This document shows, piece after piece, positions 33,612 to 44,800 of a stretch of DNA of 64,000 bases. Location: positions 26,228,152 through 26,292,151 of the forward strand of contig NC_133536.1 in assembly GCF_048544455.1 (NCBI RefSeq). The letters run 5' to 3'. The notes below the pieces were generated by a model. The model did not search any database. It was not told where the DNA came from and saw only the letters and a program-made list of their open reading frames with translations. A program made the translations under genes and the position numbers. This stretch comes from Silene latifolia. Taxonomy: Eukaryota; Streptophyta; Magnoliopsida; Caryophyllales; Caryophyllaceae. How positions within the stretch are numbered: position 1 is the first letter of the stretch; each line of letters starts with the position of its first letter.

Positions 33612-35136
33612 TGATATGTTCATTTTATATATGCTTTTACCCCTCATTTTAGCTCGGTTTTTATTGACTATCATACTTTAATTAGTATATTTTTGAGCTA
33701 ATTTTGTGTTCTAGGTGTATTGTTGTGTTTGTTACGGTTTTGTAGGAATCTAAGCATTTAGAGGCTTTTTCCTATGATTTTGTACACCAAGTTCACTAAG
33801 CTAAACAAGGCTAAATATTGGACTAAGTATGTGAAGATTACTTGGGTTTTGCATGAAGATTAGTGGATTGAAGTAAGGAATTACAAATGAAGCCAAATGC
33901 AAAGTCAAGCCTAAAATGAAGGTCCATATCAAGGTTGCAAGCATTGGATGCCAATAGAGCTTAGGATGCTAGGAATTTAGAACATTAACCGGGTGATTAA
34001 TCGCACATTTAATCACCAAACATTGGATACCTTAGCAATTAAGAGGAGAGTTAAGGCAAAATACCGAGGATCATATGACCCCGATCGGGGCCGCCCAACC
34101 CCGATCGGGGTTGCATGCTCGTAGGTTCTTACGTTTTTCTCCTCCTCTCCTATAAATAGGAGAGGTATTCCTAGGTTTTAAGCATCCCATTTTACGTCCA
34201 AGTTTACTACATTAAGCCTCAAGCATTATAAGTTTTCTCTCATTAGTTTTCATTTCAAGTTTAAGTTGTTTAAGCATTCCTTAGTTAATCATTCAACACT
34301 TTGTATTTCAAGAGATTCTCAAGCATTTGTTATTCAATCTTTTGGTTCTAGTTATTTGTTCTTCCATACAAGTCTTCCTTATTAAGGTATTTCTTATTAC
34401 AAGTTTACAATTTACATCATTGCTTTAGTTATCACATAGTTTTTATAATTGTTACTTTAGCTTTGTTCTTTTCATATGTTATATCACCCAATTAATATAA
34501 TTCATACAACCATGTTTAATATTCTCTACAATTTAGTTTGCATTTTATATCTTAATATGAGTAGCTAAATTCTCTAGTCTAAAGGCTAGGGGAGCCATGC
34601 AAAATCAAACATATAATATGATTAAATAAAGTTTATAATAATTTTGATCAATTGCTTCCATCACATGCTTGCTTTGTTACGCTTAATCTTTGATTATCGG
34701 TCGTAGTCGTAGATTAAAACTTGTTTATTCGTTCTAAAGTCGAGAGGCACGGAATTGAATTAGACTAAGCATGTATGGTAGGACGACCTAGTCATGGACG
34801 AGAGTTTTTCTAGGACCCGGTCTATGGTTGATACTAATGCCGTAAGGTGGGTATCTTTAAGCCTAAGTAATTGACAAGATTATTAGTACCAAGTTTATCA
34901 TGTTCATATGTTTACCTTTGCATGAGTGATCCGACCCCTTTAGACTATCTTTTATCATATTATTTTCATTAATCATCCAACCAAACAAACTAAAACCAAA
35001 TCGTAATCGACCTTGATAAAAATCCACCCATAGCAATTCACGACGTAATTTCCGTTTCCTTGTGTTCGACCCCTATTACTACATTAACTTGTGTCTAGGG
35101 AAATTATTTTTGCATAGGTACGCGATAAGCCTATCA
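33612..35136 (+). repeat. 5' LTR of the Athila element
   Basis: The LTR holds a dyad pair (34079-34110), a TATA box TATAAATAG (34151-34159) centred in a perfect inverted repeat CCTCTCCTA / TAGGAGAGG (34144-34152 and 34157-34165), and a long A+T-rich downstream half. It ends GATAAGCCTATCA. The 3' LTR preserves all of these. Confidence 0.93.
34079..34165 (+). promoter_or_regulatory. Promoter module of the Athila LTR: dyad pair and TATA box in an inverted repeat
   Basis: CCCCGATCGGGG occurs at 34079-34090 and 34099-34110, starts exactly 20 bp apart. The TATA box begins 41 bp downstream of the second copy and is enclosed by a 9-bp perfect inverted repeat. Spacing and position parallel the chromovirus LTRs, although the dyad sequence differs. 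A promoter role is inferred from position. Confidence 0.65.
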
Positions 35137-35141
35137 AATTT

Positions 35142-35159
35142 TGGCGCCGTTGCCGGGGA
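35142..35159 (+). other. Primer binding site of the Athila element (tRNA-Asp)
   Basis: TGGCGCCGTTGCCGGGGA lies five bases after the LTR end. This is the characteristic site of the Athila/Tat lineages, complementary to plant tRNA-Asp. Confidence 0.9.
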
Positions 35160-35273
35160 AACGGTTTTATTGCTTTTTGAATTGTCGATTTTTATCTTGT
35201 TTTCCTTTGTCTTGGGGAACACTTGTTCCTTAAGACCGTTACTTATCACTTCTCTAGAAGTTGTTGTCTTATG

Positions 35274-38200
35274 CCCAGGTCCTCTCGAAGTGGAGAATTG
35301 CTTTCACCGGATTCCGATCCCGAGAAAACATTTAGGAGAAGACGACGTTTTTGGAGAGAAGTGAAAGAAGCCACCTCACCCGTACAAGTTGAAAGTGCTA
35401 GAAAGTCTTACTTAGACGATCTAGAGGTTCTTGAAGAAGAGGAGGTTTCAAATTCATCATCTCCACCACCATCACCATCTACTATCAAAAAGATGGTGAA
35501 ACTTTCCGATCATTCAAAGCCCACCGCGGCCATGCTTCCGGCCGGAATCACAACCACTCAAATCACCGCGCCGGACTTCGAGATCAAACCGGCTTTCATT
35601 AGCCTTGTGGAGAGAAAGCAATTTGGAGGAAGTCCTTTGGAGGATCCCAATTTGCATGTGCAAAACTTTTGTGACTATTGCTCCATGATCCGTCAAACGG
35701 GCGTCACCCAAGCCCAAATAAGGGAAATACTTTTCCCTTTCTCTTTGAAGGACAAGGCCAAGCTTTGGATCAATAGCCTTGACCGCACCGCCATGGGAAT
35801 CACCAATTGGGAGACATTGGCTCTTGCTTTTTACCAAAAGTTTTTTCCACTGGAGAAAACTCAAACTTTGAGGAGCCAAATCACCGGATTCCGTCAACAA
35901 GCTCTTGAGAGCTTATATGAGGCTTGGGAGAGGTACAAAGAGCTTCAAAGACAATGCCCACATCATGGGCTAGATGATTAGTTTCTTGCAATAACATTCT
36001 ACAATGGATGTTGTGCCGAGTCCCGAAGGATTCTTGATTCCTCCAACAATGGGCGGTTTGATCAAATTGACACCGATCTTGCTCATGCCACGATCGAATA
36101 TATGGCGGTCCATGACGCCCAATATATCAATTCCCGAGTTGTGCCATCTAAAGGTAAAGAAGAATCCTCTAACAACTCTGTTTTGCTAGCTCAAATTGCT
36201 TTGCTCCAACAACAATTGGCGGAGAGGGATGCTAGAGATTCCATTCAACAAGTCAATGCCATGTCTTCAACAAGCCAAATCATTGTGTGTGAAGGTTGCG
36301 GAGGTGCGGGTCATTATACCGCTCATTGCCAAGCTCCCATTGAAGAGGTAAATGCCTTTTTAGCTTTAAGACAAAATGCACAAAATGTTTATCCACCGGG
36401 TACATTCTCAAATACATATAACCCAAATTCAAGATTTCACCCGAATATGTCTTATAGAAGCAACAATGTGCTAAATCCTCAACCACAACCTCCACCTCAA
36501 CAAAATGCCTATGTCCCTCAACAACAAAAATATATCCCTCCACCGGGGTATCAAAATCAACAAAGGCCCCCACAAAACAATTTCCAACAAACTCAACCTC
36601 CACAACAAAATGCCCAACAAAATAACCAAGAGGGAGGTAAGCTTGAGGGCTTGATAGTCCGTATGCAAAAGGAATTGTTGGCTCAAATCCAAAAGAATGA
36701 GCAAGCTCAAAATGCCGCAATCAAAATGTTGGAGCAACAAATGGCTCAATTGGCCTCATCTAGCTCTTCAAGGAAATCGGGTCAACTACCCCCTCAAGGT
36801 GAGCAACCACATGCTACCCTTAATGCTATTTCCTTAAGAAGTGGAACGAAATATGATGGGCCATCCATGCCCAAAGATGATGAGGAGGTACTTGTTGAGT
36901 TGGAGGTCTCTCCAAATGATAAAGAAATTGAAGAAATTCCAAAGAAAGTGGATGACCCACTTGTTGATGTTGAGAAAGTCAAGGAAGTGGAGGATGCTCC
37001 TCCAAAGAAAGATATTGAAGCAAAGATTCCGGAAAAAGTCAAAGTGCCATTCCCTCATAGGTTGGCAAAGCATCAAAAGAATTCTCAATTCGGTAAATTC
37101 ATGGAAGTTGTGAAGAATCTACAGGTAACCGTTCCTTTTACCGAATTAATCACTCAAATTCCATCTTACACTAAGTTCATGAAAGATATTTTAACTAAGA
37201 AGAGGACTTTTGATGAGGTTGAAACAATAGCTCTCACCGCCGAGGTGAGTGCTCTTTTGCAAAACAAGTCCCCTCCTAAGTTAAAAGATCCCGGTAGCTT
37301 TTCTATTCTATGCACAATTGGCACCTACCAAATTGATAAAGCTTTATGCGATTTGGGTGCTAGTGTGAGTGTAATACCTTACTCTATTTGTGCTAAGCTT
37401 AATATGGGAGTCTTAAAATGCACTAGTGTCACATTGCAAATGGCGGACCGTTCTATAAAACGCCCTTTGGGAGTTTTGGAGGATGTTCCCGTTAAGGTTG
37501 GTAAGTTTTTCATTCCGGTTGATTTTATTGTTCTTGACATGGCCGAAGATGCCCAAATCCCAATCATTTTGGGAAGACCATTTTTACACACCGCGGGTGC
37601 ATTGATTGATGTCAAGAACGGTAAAATTACATTGGAAGTGGGTGACGATAAGGTCACATATAATTTGAATAGTGCCATGAAGAGTCCTATGATAGAAGAG
37701 TCTTGTTATTCTATTGACATTTTGGATGTTGTTGACATTGTTATAGAAGACTCTACACCTCGATCTTTGTCTAAAGATCCCTTGGAGGCACTCTTGCTTT
37801 TAGAATCATTTGCAGGTGATGATGAGATTGGAAATGAGGAGATTGATGCTTTGGAGCAAGAATTGGATGGAGAGGAGCTATCATTGGAGGAGAGCTCACA
37901 CTTTATAGGCTTGGTTGCTACACCGCAAGATGTTGAGGTACAAAAACCCGAGCTTAAGCCCCTTCCTTCCAATTTGAGGTATGCTTTTCTTGATAATGAG
38001 GGGATGTGTCCGGTAATCGTTAGTGCTAAATTAGATGAGAGTCAATTGGCTAAATTGCTTCATGTCTTGAGGTCTCACAAGAAAGCCATTGGCTATAAAC
38101 TTGACGATTTAAAAGGCATAAGTCCCGAATTTTGCATGCACCGAATCAATCTTGAGGAAGATCATAAACCATGTGTCCAAGGTCAAAGACGACTAAATCC

Positions 38201-40848
38201 TAACATGCAAGAAGTGGTCAAAAAGGAAGTGCTTAAATTGTTAGATGCGGGAATTATATGCGATTTCCGATTCTAAATGGGTGAGTCCGGTCCAAGTGGT
38301 TCCTAAGAAAGGAGGAACCACCGTAGTCAAAAATGATAAAAATGAGTTAATTCCAACTAGAATTGTGACGGGTTGGAGAATGTGCATTGACTATAGGAGG
38401 CTAAATCTAGCCACCAAGAAAGACCGCTACCCATTACCTTTTATTGACCAAATGTTGGAAAGGTTGGAATGTCACAAATACTTTTGCTACCTAGATGGCT
38501 ATTCCGGGTTCTTTCAAATACCCATTCACCCGGATGACCAAGAGAAGACCACGTTTACATGTCCCTATGGTACATTTGCCTACCGTAGAATGCCTTTTGG
38601 TCTTTGTAATGCCCCCGCCACCTTCCAACGTTGCATGATAAGCATCTTTTCCGACTACATTGAGTCTATCATGGAGGTGTTTATGGATGACTTTAGTGTT
38701 TATGGTTCTTCTTTTGATGCTTGTTTGACTAACTTGTCCAAAGTTTTGAAGCGTTGTGAAGAAGTTGATTTGGTGTTGAATTGGGAAAAGTGCCACTTCA
38801 TGGTGAATGAAGGAGTGGTGCTTGGTCATATTGTTTCGGAGAGAGGAATTGAAGTGGACCGTGCTAAGGTCCAAGTTATTGAGCAACTACCCCCACCGGT
38901 AAATGTGAAGAGTGTAAGGAGTTTCCTAGGCCATGCGGGTTTCTACCGCCGTTTTATCAAAGATTTTTCTAAGATTGCCAAACCCCTTACGAAGCTTCTT
39001 TTAAAAGATGCTCCCTTTGTGTTTACTAACGATTGTCTTGAGTCTTTTAATAGGATCAAGAAGGCTTTGATTTCCGCACCTATCATCCAATCACCGGATT
39101 GGAACTTGCCATTCGAGCTCATGTGTGATGAAAGTGACTATGCGGTAGGTTCCGTGCTAGGACAAAGAAAGGACAAGGTTCTCCATGCTATCTACTACGC
39201 TAGCAAAACCTTGGATGCGGCTCAAATCAATTATGCCACCACGGAGAAAGAGCTACTTGCCATTGTCTATGCTTTAGACAAATTCCGCTCTTACTTGATT
39301 GGTTCCAAAGTCATTGTTCATACCGATCATGCCGCATTGAAGCACCTCCTAGCCAAACAAGAAGCTAAGCCAAGGTTGATAAGATGGATCTTGCTTTTGC
39401 AAGAATTTGATCTTGAGATTAAAGACAAGAAGGGGGCCGAAAATGTTGTTGCCGATCACTTATCCCGTTTGAAGTTCAAAGATGGAGGTATTGAATTACC
39501 TATTGATGATTCCTTCGCCGACGATGTTCTAATGATGTTGGAAGCCAATACTCCTTGGTATGCCGACATAGCCAACTACCTAGTTGGAAGAGAAATGCCA
39601 CCCAACCTTTCATATCAACAAAGGAAGAAGTTCTTACATGATGCCAAGTTCTTCCTATGGGATGATCCACACTTGTTCAAACATTGCTCCGATGGGCTAT
39701 TCCGGAGATGTGTCCCACAATGGGATATGAAAGGGGTGCTAGAAGGATGCCATTCTTCTCCTTATGGTGGTCATCATGGACCATCCAAGACCGTTGCAAA
39801 GGTGTTGCAATCCGGCTTCTATTGGCCAACCATGTTCCAAGATGCCAAAAATTTCGTGATGGCTTGTGATGCTTGCCAAAGGACGGGTTCCATATCAAGA
39901 AGACATGAGATGCCTCTCAATAGAATTTTGGAAGTAGAGGTGTTCGATGTTTGGGGCATAGATTATCAAGGACCGTTTTCTTCCTCAAAAGGGAATCGGT
40001 ATATTTTGGTTGCCGTTGATTATGTCTCTAAATGGGTAGAGGCAATTGCTACTCCTACCAATGATGCTCGCAATGTGATTAAATTGTTCAAGAAGATCAT
40101 ATTCCCGAGGTTCGGTGTTCCAAGAGCAATCATTAGTGATCGTGGTACTCATTTCGGTGAGAAACAACTTGATGCTTTGTTGGAAAAATATGGAGTCTAC
40201 CATAGAAGAGGCTTGGCTTATCATCCACAAACTAGTGGCCAAGTAGAGGTTTCCAACCGTGAGATCAAGTCCATACTTGAGAAAGTTGTTGCCAAATCAC
40301 GAAAGGATTGGAGTATGAAGCTCGATGATACCTTATGGGCCTACCGCACCGCGTTTAAGACACCTATTGGTACCTCACCATATAGGTCGGTCTATGGAAA
40401 GGCGTGCCATCTTCCCGTTGAGATGGAACAAAAGGCTTATTGGGCAATTAAGGAGCTTAACATGGACCTGAAATTGAGTGGAGAGAAGCGGTTGTTGCAA
40501 CTCAATGAGCTCGATGAATTCCGTTTGCAAGCTTATGAGAGCTCCCGTCTCTACAAGGAGAGAACAAAGAGATGGCATGATAAGAAGATCTTGAACAAGG
40601 AATTTCAAATTGGTGATAAGGTCTTGCTATTCAATTCCCGATACAAGCTATTTCCGGGAAAGTTACGATCACGGTGGTCCGGTCCATATACCGTCACAAA
40701 TGTCAACAAGTTCGGTTCCGTTGAAGTGATGACCACCAAGGGCGAAAAATTCAAGGCAAATGGTCATCGATTGAAGCTCTACCATGAGAATGTGATCGTT
40801 GGTGTGATAGAGGAAATGACCGTTCAACCTCTACCAAAGAAAGCTTAA
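35274..40848 (+). pseudogene. gag-pol coding region of the Athila element (few breaks)
   Basis: It starts MPRSSRSGELLSPD at 35274. Domains in order: gag core with FSLKDKAKLWINSL near 35740; zinc knuckle CEGCGGAGHYTAHC near 36291-36332; a glutamine- and proline-rich linker (36475-36640); aspartic protease with LCDLGASVSVIP near 37345-37380; reverse transcriptase with FMDD near 38682; RNase H with [12 protein letters not shown] near 39124; the integrase zinc region ending CDACQRTG near 39870; and integrase core motifs GIDYQGPF near 39957, ISDRGTHF near 40132 and [14 protein letters not shown] near 40222. No chromodomain is visible, as expected for Athila. It has about two breaks and reads as very recently active. 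Confidence 0.92.
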
Positions 40849-41630
40849 ACCGACTCAAGCTTTTTCGTCGTGCGGGACGTTAAACCAGCGCTTCTTGGGA
40901 GGCAACCCAAGCTTTTTATTGCTTTTATTTATTTTTTGTTTTTGATTTTCTGCAATTTAATTGTTTTTCGTAGATTAGTAATAAAATACTCAACTTAACG
41001 ATTTTTCTTTTGTGATTTTTAGGTGAAAATGAAGAAAGGAGAAAATGGAGTGCACTTGACACGCAACCCCATGCAAAAACCCCGTTCGGGGACGTGGTTT
41101 TCGAAAAAAGGAAAAATAAGTCACCCCATTATACGAGGAAGTCAAAACGCGGACAAGTGGTCAACCCCGATCGGGGCCGCCTAACCCCGATCGGGGTCGT
41201 GGTACTGTAGCTGCTTTTTGGTATTTGCGGGTATGTAAAAAAAAAGCAAGATTCTATCACAACTCTTCAAACCCGACGGTACCTTTCATTTCCCATCTCC
41301 ATTATTTTCTTTGCTTTTCTACCTAAAATCACAAGGAAACTTCATTTTCTTCATTGATTTGCAAGCTTTGTTCAACCATTAACATCAACTTGGTAAGATC
41401 TCTTCTCTTTTCTCTTTAAATTCATCTATTGCAATCAATTAATTGGATTATGCAAACCCTAAATCAGTTTGGGGGAATTCGATTTTGTGCTTAATAGTGC
41501 TAGAAATTGGTTGTAGAATGATTATTACTTGTTTGTAGTGTGAATTAGTTCACTAATTCATACTATTATGTCTATTAGGATGGATTTTGGTTTGCCTTAA
41601 GATGAATTTTGTCTTAAAATTTCAGCAATA
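40849..41630 (+). other. Spacer between pol and the last ORF of Athila, with a dyad pair
   Basis: The spacer is about 780 bases with no coding seen. It contains CCCCGATCGGGG at 41165-41176 and 41185-41196, again 20 bp apart, an internal copy of the LTR dyad pair with nearly the same spacer (CCGCCTAA against CCGCCCAA). It may contribute to a promoter or processing signal for the following ORF. A splice acceptor is also possible, since env-like ORFs in this lineage are thought to be expressed from subgenomic RNA. Confidence 0.5.
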
Positions 41631-41657
41631 TGGCACCAAGAAAAGCTCCTTCACAAG

Positions 41658-43268
41658 GTGCTTCTAAGAGAAGGAGAGGTGAGGCGGAGGCTTCAAATGC
41701 AAAGAAATAATGTCCAAATGGAGGATGTTCCACAATGGCATGACCCGGAATATCCAAATGTGATCTTCAATTCACTAGCTCAATACAACAATTGGGTTGT
41801 TTTGAAAAGCAAAGGTATGGAACCAACGAAATTCATTAACCAAGCATCTTTAAACAACATTGGAATAGAGAAAAATGTTAAAGCTTTGTTTAAAAATCTT
41901 GGCATGAAATCTTGTTATACCATGAATTATAAGACCTTCCCCGAACTCACCCTTGAGTTCTTGAGCTCTTTTGAGTTCCATAGGTCTAAGAGACCCGATT
42001 TCATTCTCTTTGTTACCTTTCGTTTATTTAATGAAGATCATAAGATGCACTTAGCGGATTTCGCCGCTATCTTTGATTTGCCTCATAAGTTGCCAACCGA
42101 GTCACCCGATGATTACAACCCCATTTTAACTTGGGAAGCCATTTCTCACTTGCCTTTTCCGGGTTTTGATCATACACCACATCAATTTATTCATTATCCC
42201 GACATAAGGATTTGGCAAAGGTTTATGGGATGGACCTTTTTTGGTAGAAATGAACCTCACTCGGTGAGGAAGATTGAGTTAGAAATCTTGGGTGCTTTCT
42301 TAAATGTTAATGGTGATGAGAAGTGGGGAATCAATATCCCCTACCACTTTGCGGTCCACTTGACCAAACAAACTAATCCCAAGAATAGTTGCATTGTCTT
42401 AGGTGGTTTGGTCACAAAAATTGCTCACCATTTGTGTAGGTTCAACCAAGAGACTACCGGTTTGAGACCATTGCTTGAGTCTAGGTCTAGGGGAGTTGGT
42501 CTTGATTATGAATACATTCTTTCTTGTAATTGGTTTAAAGATGCTCATCCCAACATGATTTGGAAGATAGGTAGACAAGACTCCATTCGTCTACCCGAGG
42601 AAAAGAAAGAAATAAAGGCTTTGGTTCAAACTAGGCCTCGTAGTGGAAGTGACCCCTTTGTTAGACCGACCTACCATTTAGCCCTTAGAGGTGAGTCAAC
42701 TACCACCGTTGAGAGACGTGTGGGAGGTTCATCCTCTCAAGCACGTCATTCCACCTCTAGCATTGAGTCACCATCTAGCATAGAAATGATGAACATGATG
42801 CGAGAAATGAACTTAGGTGTTAATCAAATTCGTGATGACCAACGACTTGCATTACATCCTATTTATGATCATTTTGCTAGGCAAGGAGTTATCCGACCCG
42901 AGGGGCCACACCCTTCATTCTATACTTATCCTCCGGGTGGATTTCCTCCTCCATCTCCTATTCCCCCTTCCCCTCCTCACAATGATGCAGGTACATTTGC
43001 TCAATATGAACCCGGCCCGGATTTTTGTGGTTCGGATTATGGGATTGAGGCATGCTATGGAGGATATGGAGGATATGGAGGCTATGGTGGCTATGGTGGG
43101 ATTAGTAGTTATGGTGAAGGTCTTGGTAGTGGCCAAGATATTGGTGAGTATGTCACTCCTCTTCAAGGGGATGACTCAAGTGGAAGTGGCCAACAAGGAG
43201 AATCAAGTGGTAGTGGAAAGAATAAGAAGAAAGGGAGGAAGGGGTTCAATTTTTGGCCATTTTCTTAG
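41658..43268 (+). CDS. Athila third ORF, ATHILA ORF-1 family protein
   Basis: The open frame is about 530 residues. The middle (about 41950-42640) has the ATHILA ORF-1 pattern: RPDFILFVTFRLFNEDHKMH, then a hydrophobic and aromatic stretch with WQRFMGWTFFGRNE and LGAFLNVNGDEKWGINIPYH. The C-terminal third is low complexity: a proline-rich run (PPPSPIPPSPP near 42945), a GGYGGYGGYGGYGG tract (about 43057-43100), serine- and glycine-rich repeats, and a lysine-rich end GKNKKKGRKGFNFW. In Athila elements this ORF occupies the env position but its role is unknown. I see no convincing signal peptide or membrane span. Its exact start is uncertain; an ATG with a basic opening lies at 41631. Confidence 0.7.
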   Translation: MLLREGEVRRRLQMQRNNVQMEDVPQWHDPEYPNVIFNSLAQYNNWVVLKSKGMEPTKFINQASLNNIGIEKNVKALFKNLGMKSCYTMNYKTFPELTLEFLSSFEFHRSKRPDFILFVTFRLFNEDHKMHLADFAAIFDLPHKLPTESPDDYNPILTWEAISHLPFPGFDHTPHQFIHYPDIRIWQRFMGWTFFGRNEPHSVRKIELEILGAFLNVNGDEKWGINIPYHFAVHLTKQTNPKNSCIVLGGLVTKIAHHLCRFNQETTGLRPLLESRSRGVGLDYEYILSCNWFKDAHPNMIWKIGRQDSIRLPEEKKEIKALVQTRPRSGSDPFVRPTYHLALRGESTTTVERRVGGSSSQARHSTSSIESPSSIEMMNMMREMNLGVNQIRDDQRLALHPIYDHFARQGVIRPEGPHPSFYTYPPGGFPPPSPIPPSPPHNDAGTFAQYEPGPDFCGSDYGIEACYGGYGGYGGYGGYGGISSYGEGLGSGQDIGEYVTPLQGDDSSGSGQQGESSGSGKNKKKGRKGFNFWPFS

Positions 43269-44800
43269 TTGATCAATGAAGAAGTCCCCCGAATTCATGC
43301 TAGCTTGGGGGGGGGGCTAGCAAGTTGAGTAAGTTTTTAATTGCTTTGCATATTAGTTTAGATCTTGCAACCCATTAGACATAACCTCTAGTCCTTGCTT
43401 TGTGCTTTGAGCCATTTTTATGGTTTGCTTGGGTGATTTGGATAGTTGGCACATTGAGGACAATGTGATGTTTAGCTTGGGGGGGATTGCATTTGCATAT
43501 AGTGTAGTTTGCATGTAGTGTAGGAAATTTGAAAATTTTTGAGAGAAATTTTTGCTTTGTGCTTGCTTGTTGCCTACTTTCCTCTTTGCTTATCCTAACA
43601 ATAGCTTGTTGCTAATGATTTATTCTTTAATGATGGGATATTAGCTACATGGGGATGTCTTGACATAGTAGGTGGGAGATGGAGAATGAACCGAATAGGC
43701 TTGATCTTGACTTATGGCAAGCTACAAAATGGTAAGGTAGAACCTCCTTTAAGGCCATTTCATCTTTATTTGGTCTCACTTAGGTGAGTGTAGGTGTCTC
43801 CTTATAATGTGTGTTACATCAAAACGCACAAGTATGGTCTTCATGTCATTTCTTGGTAAGCATGCATTCATTTGTTTTAGCATTTTGGAGCCATTCACAT
43901 GATATTTTAGCCTTTTGACCCCTTCACAAAATTTATCCTTAGCTACATCATTGAAATTGCCCACCCTTGTTGAGCTAGTAGCTTAGTTGGATAGTGTTTG
44001 GGTGTTCATTGGGATATATTTGGTTGTTTGAAGTCATGTGAGCTTGGTCTTAATGCTCAAAAAAAAAAGAAAAAAAAAGAGAAATGAGAAAAAATTGGAA
44101 AATTGGAAAATGAAAGAAAATGGAAAAAAGAAAGAAAGAAAAAAAAAAGCAAATGAATGAGAAAAAAGCATGGAAAAAAAGAAGTATGCATTGAAAAAGA
44201 AAAGAAAAGAAAGAGAAGAAGAAGAAAAGATGTGAGAAATTCTCAAGCTTTATTCATTATATTTTGGAGAAATTTCTTATGGTTTGAATTGAAAAATTGG
44301 GTTAGAATTGGGATTTGAGCATCCTTGCATTTTGGTAGTTGCTAGCTTGACTTAGCTCCACATTACCATAACTCTTTTGTTCCCCCTTCTTACCCATGTT
44401 TATTTACCTTCTTCCTATCCATTTGACTTCTTTATCATGCTTACATTTGATTGTCTTTGCTTGCTAGTTTTGACATGTTTACCATATTAGATTGCGGGCA
44501 CATTGTTATAAGTTGAGGATAGTTGAGTGTTCATTCACAAAAAAAATTATCCTTTCACATATAAAAGAGTTTGAGTGTCCCGTGAGAGTCCATAAGTCGA
44601 AAGATCATGCAAGAGCTTAAAGGTTCATTCAAAGTTTTTTATGCCACGCCGTCGTGTAAATCTCATCCATGTCTTGCTTTATCCTTTGCCCATGTTGTTT
44701 CGGGTTTTTAAATCATTATGCTTAGCTTGTTTAGGATATAGCAATTGATGGGATTTGGTTTCTTGCTTGAGGACAAGCAAGGGTTTAGCTTGGGGGAGTT
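43269..44800 (+). other. 3' non-coding region of Athila with two PPT-like modules
   Basis: The first module is CACATTG, loop AGGA, CAATGTG (43450-43467), then TTAGCTTGGGGGGG (about 43471-43485). The second, at the LTR edge, is CTTGCTTG, loop AGGA, CAAGCAAG (44762-44781), then TTAGCTTGGGGGAG (44785-44798). A run of ten G lies at about 43308-43317 after another AGCTTGG. A purine-only-like tract of A with G occupies about 44058-44230. No gene is seen. Confidence 0.7.

Noticed and set aside
41658-43268. Retroviral envelope gene
   Set aside because: The position is env-like, but I see no signal peptide, cleavage site or membrane span. The central part fits the ATHILA ORF-1 family instead.
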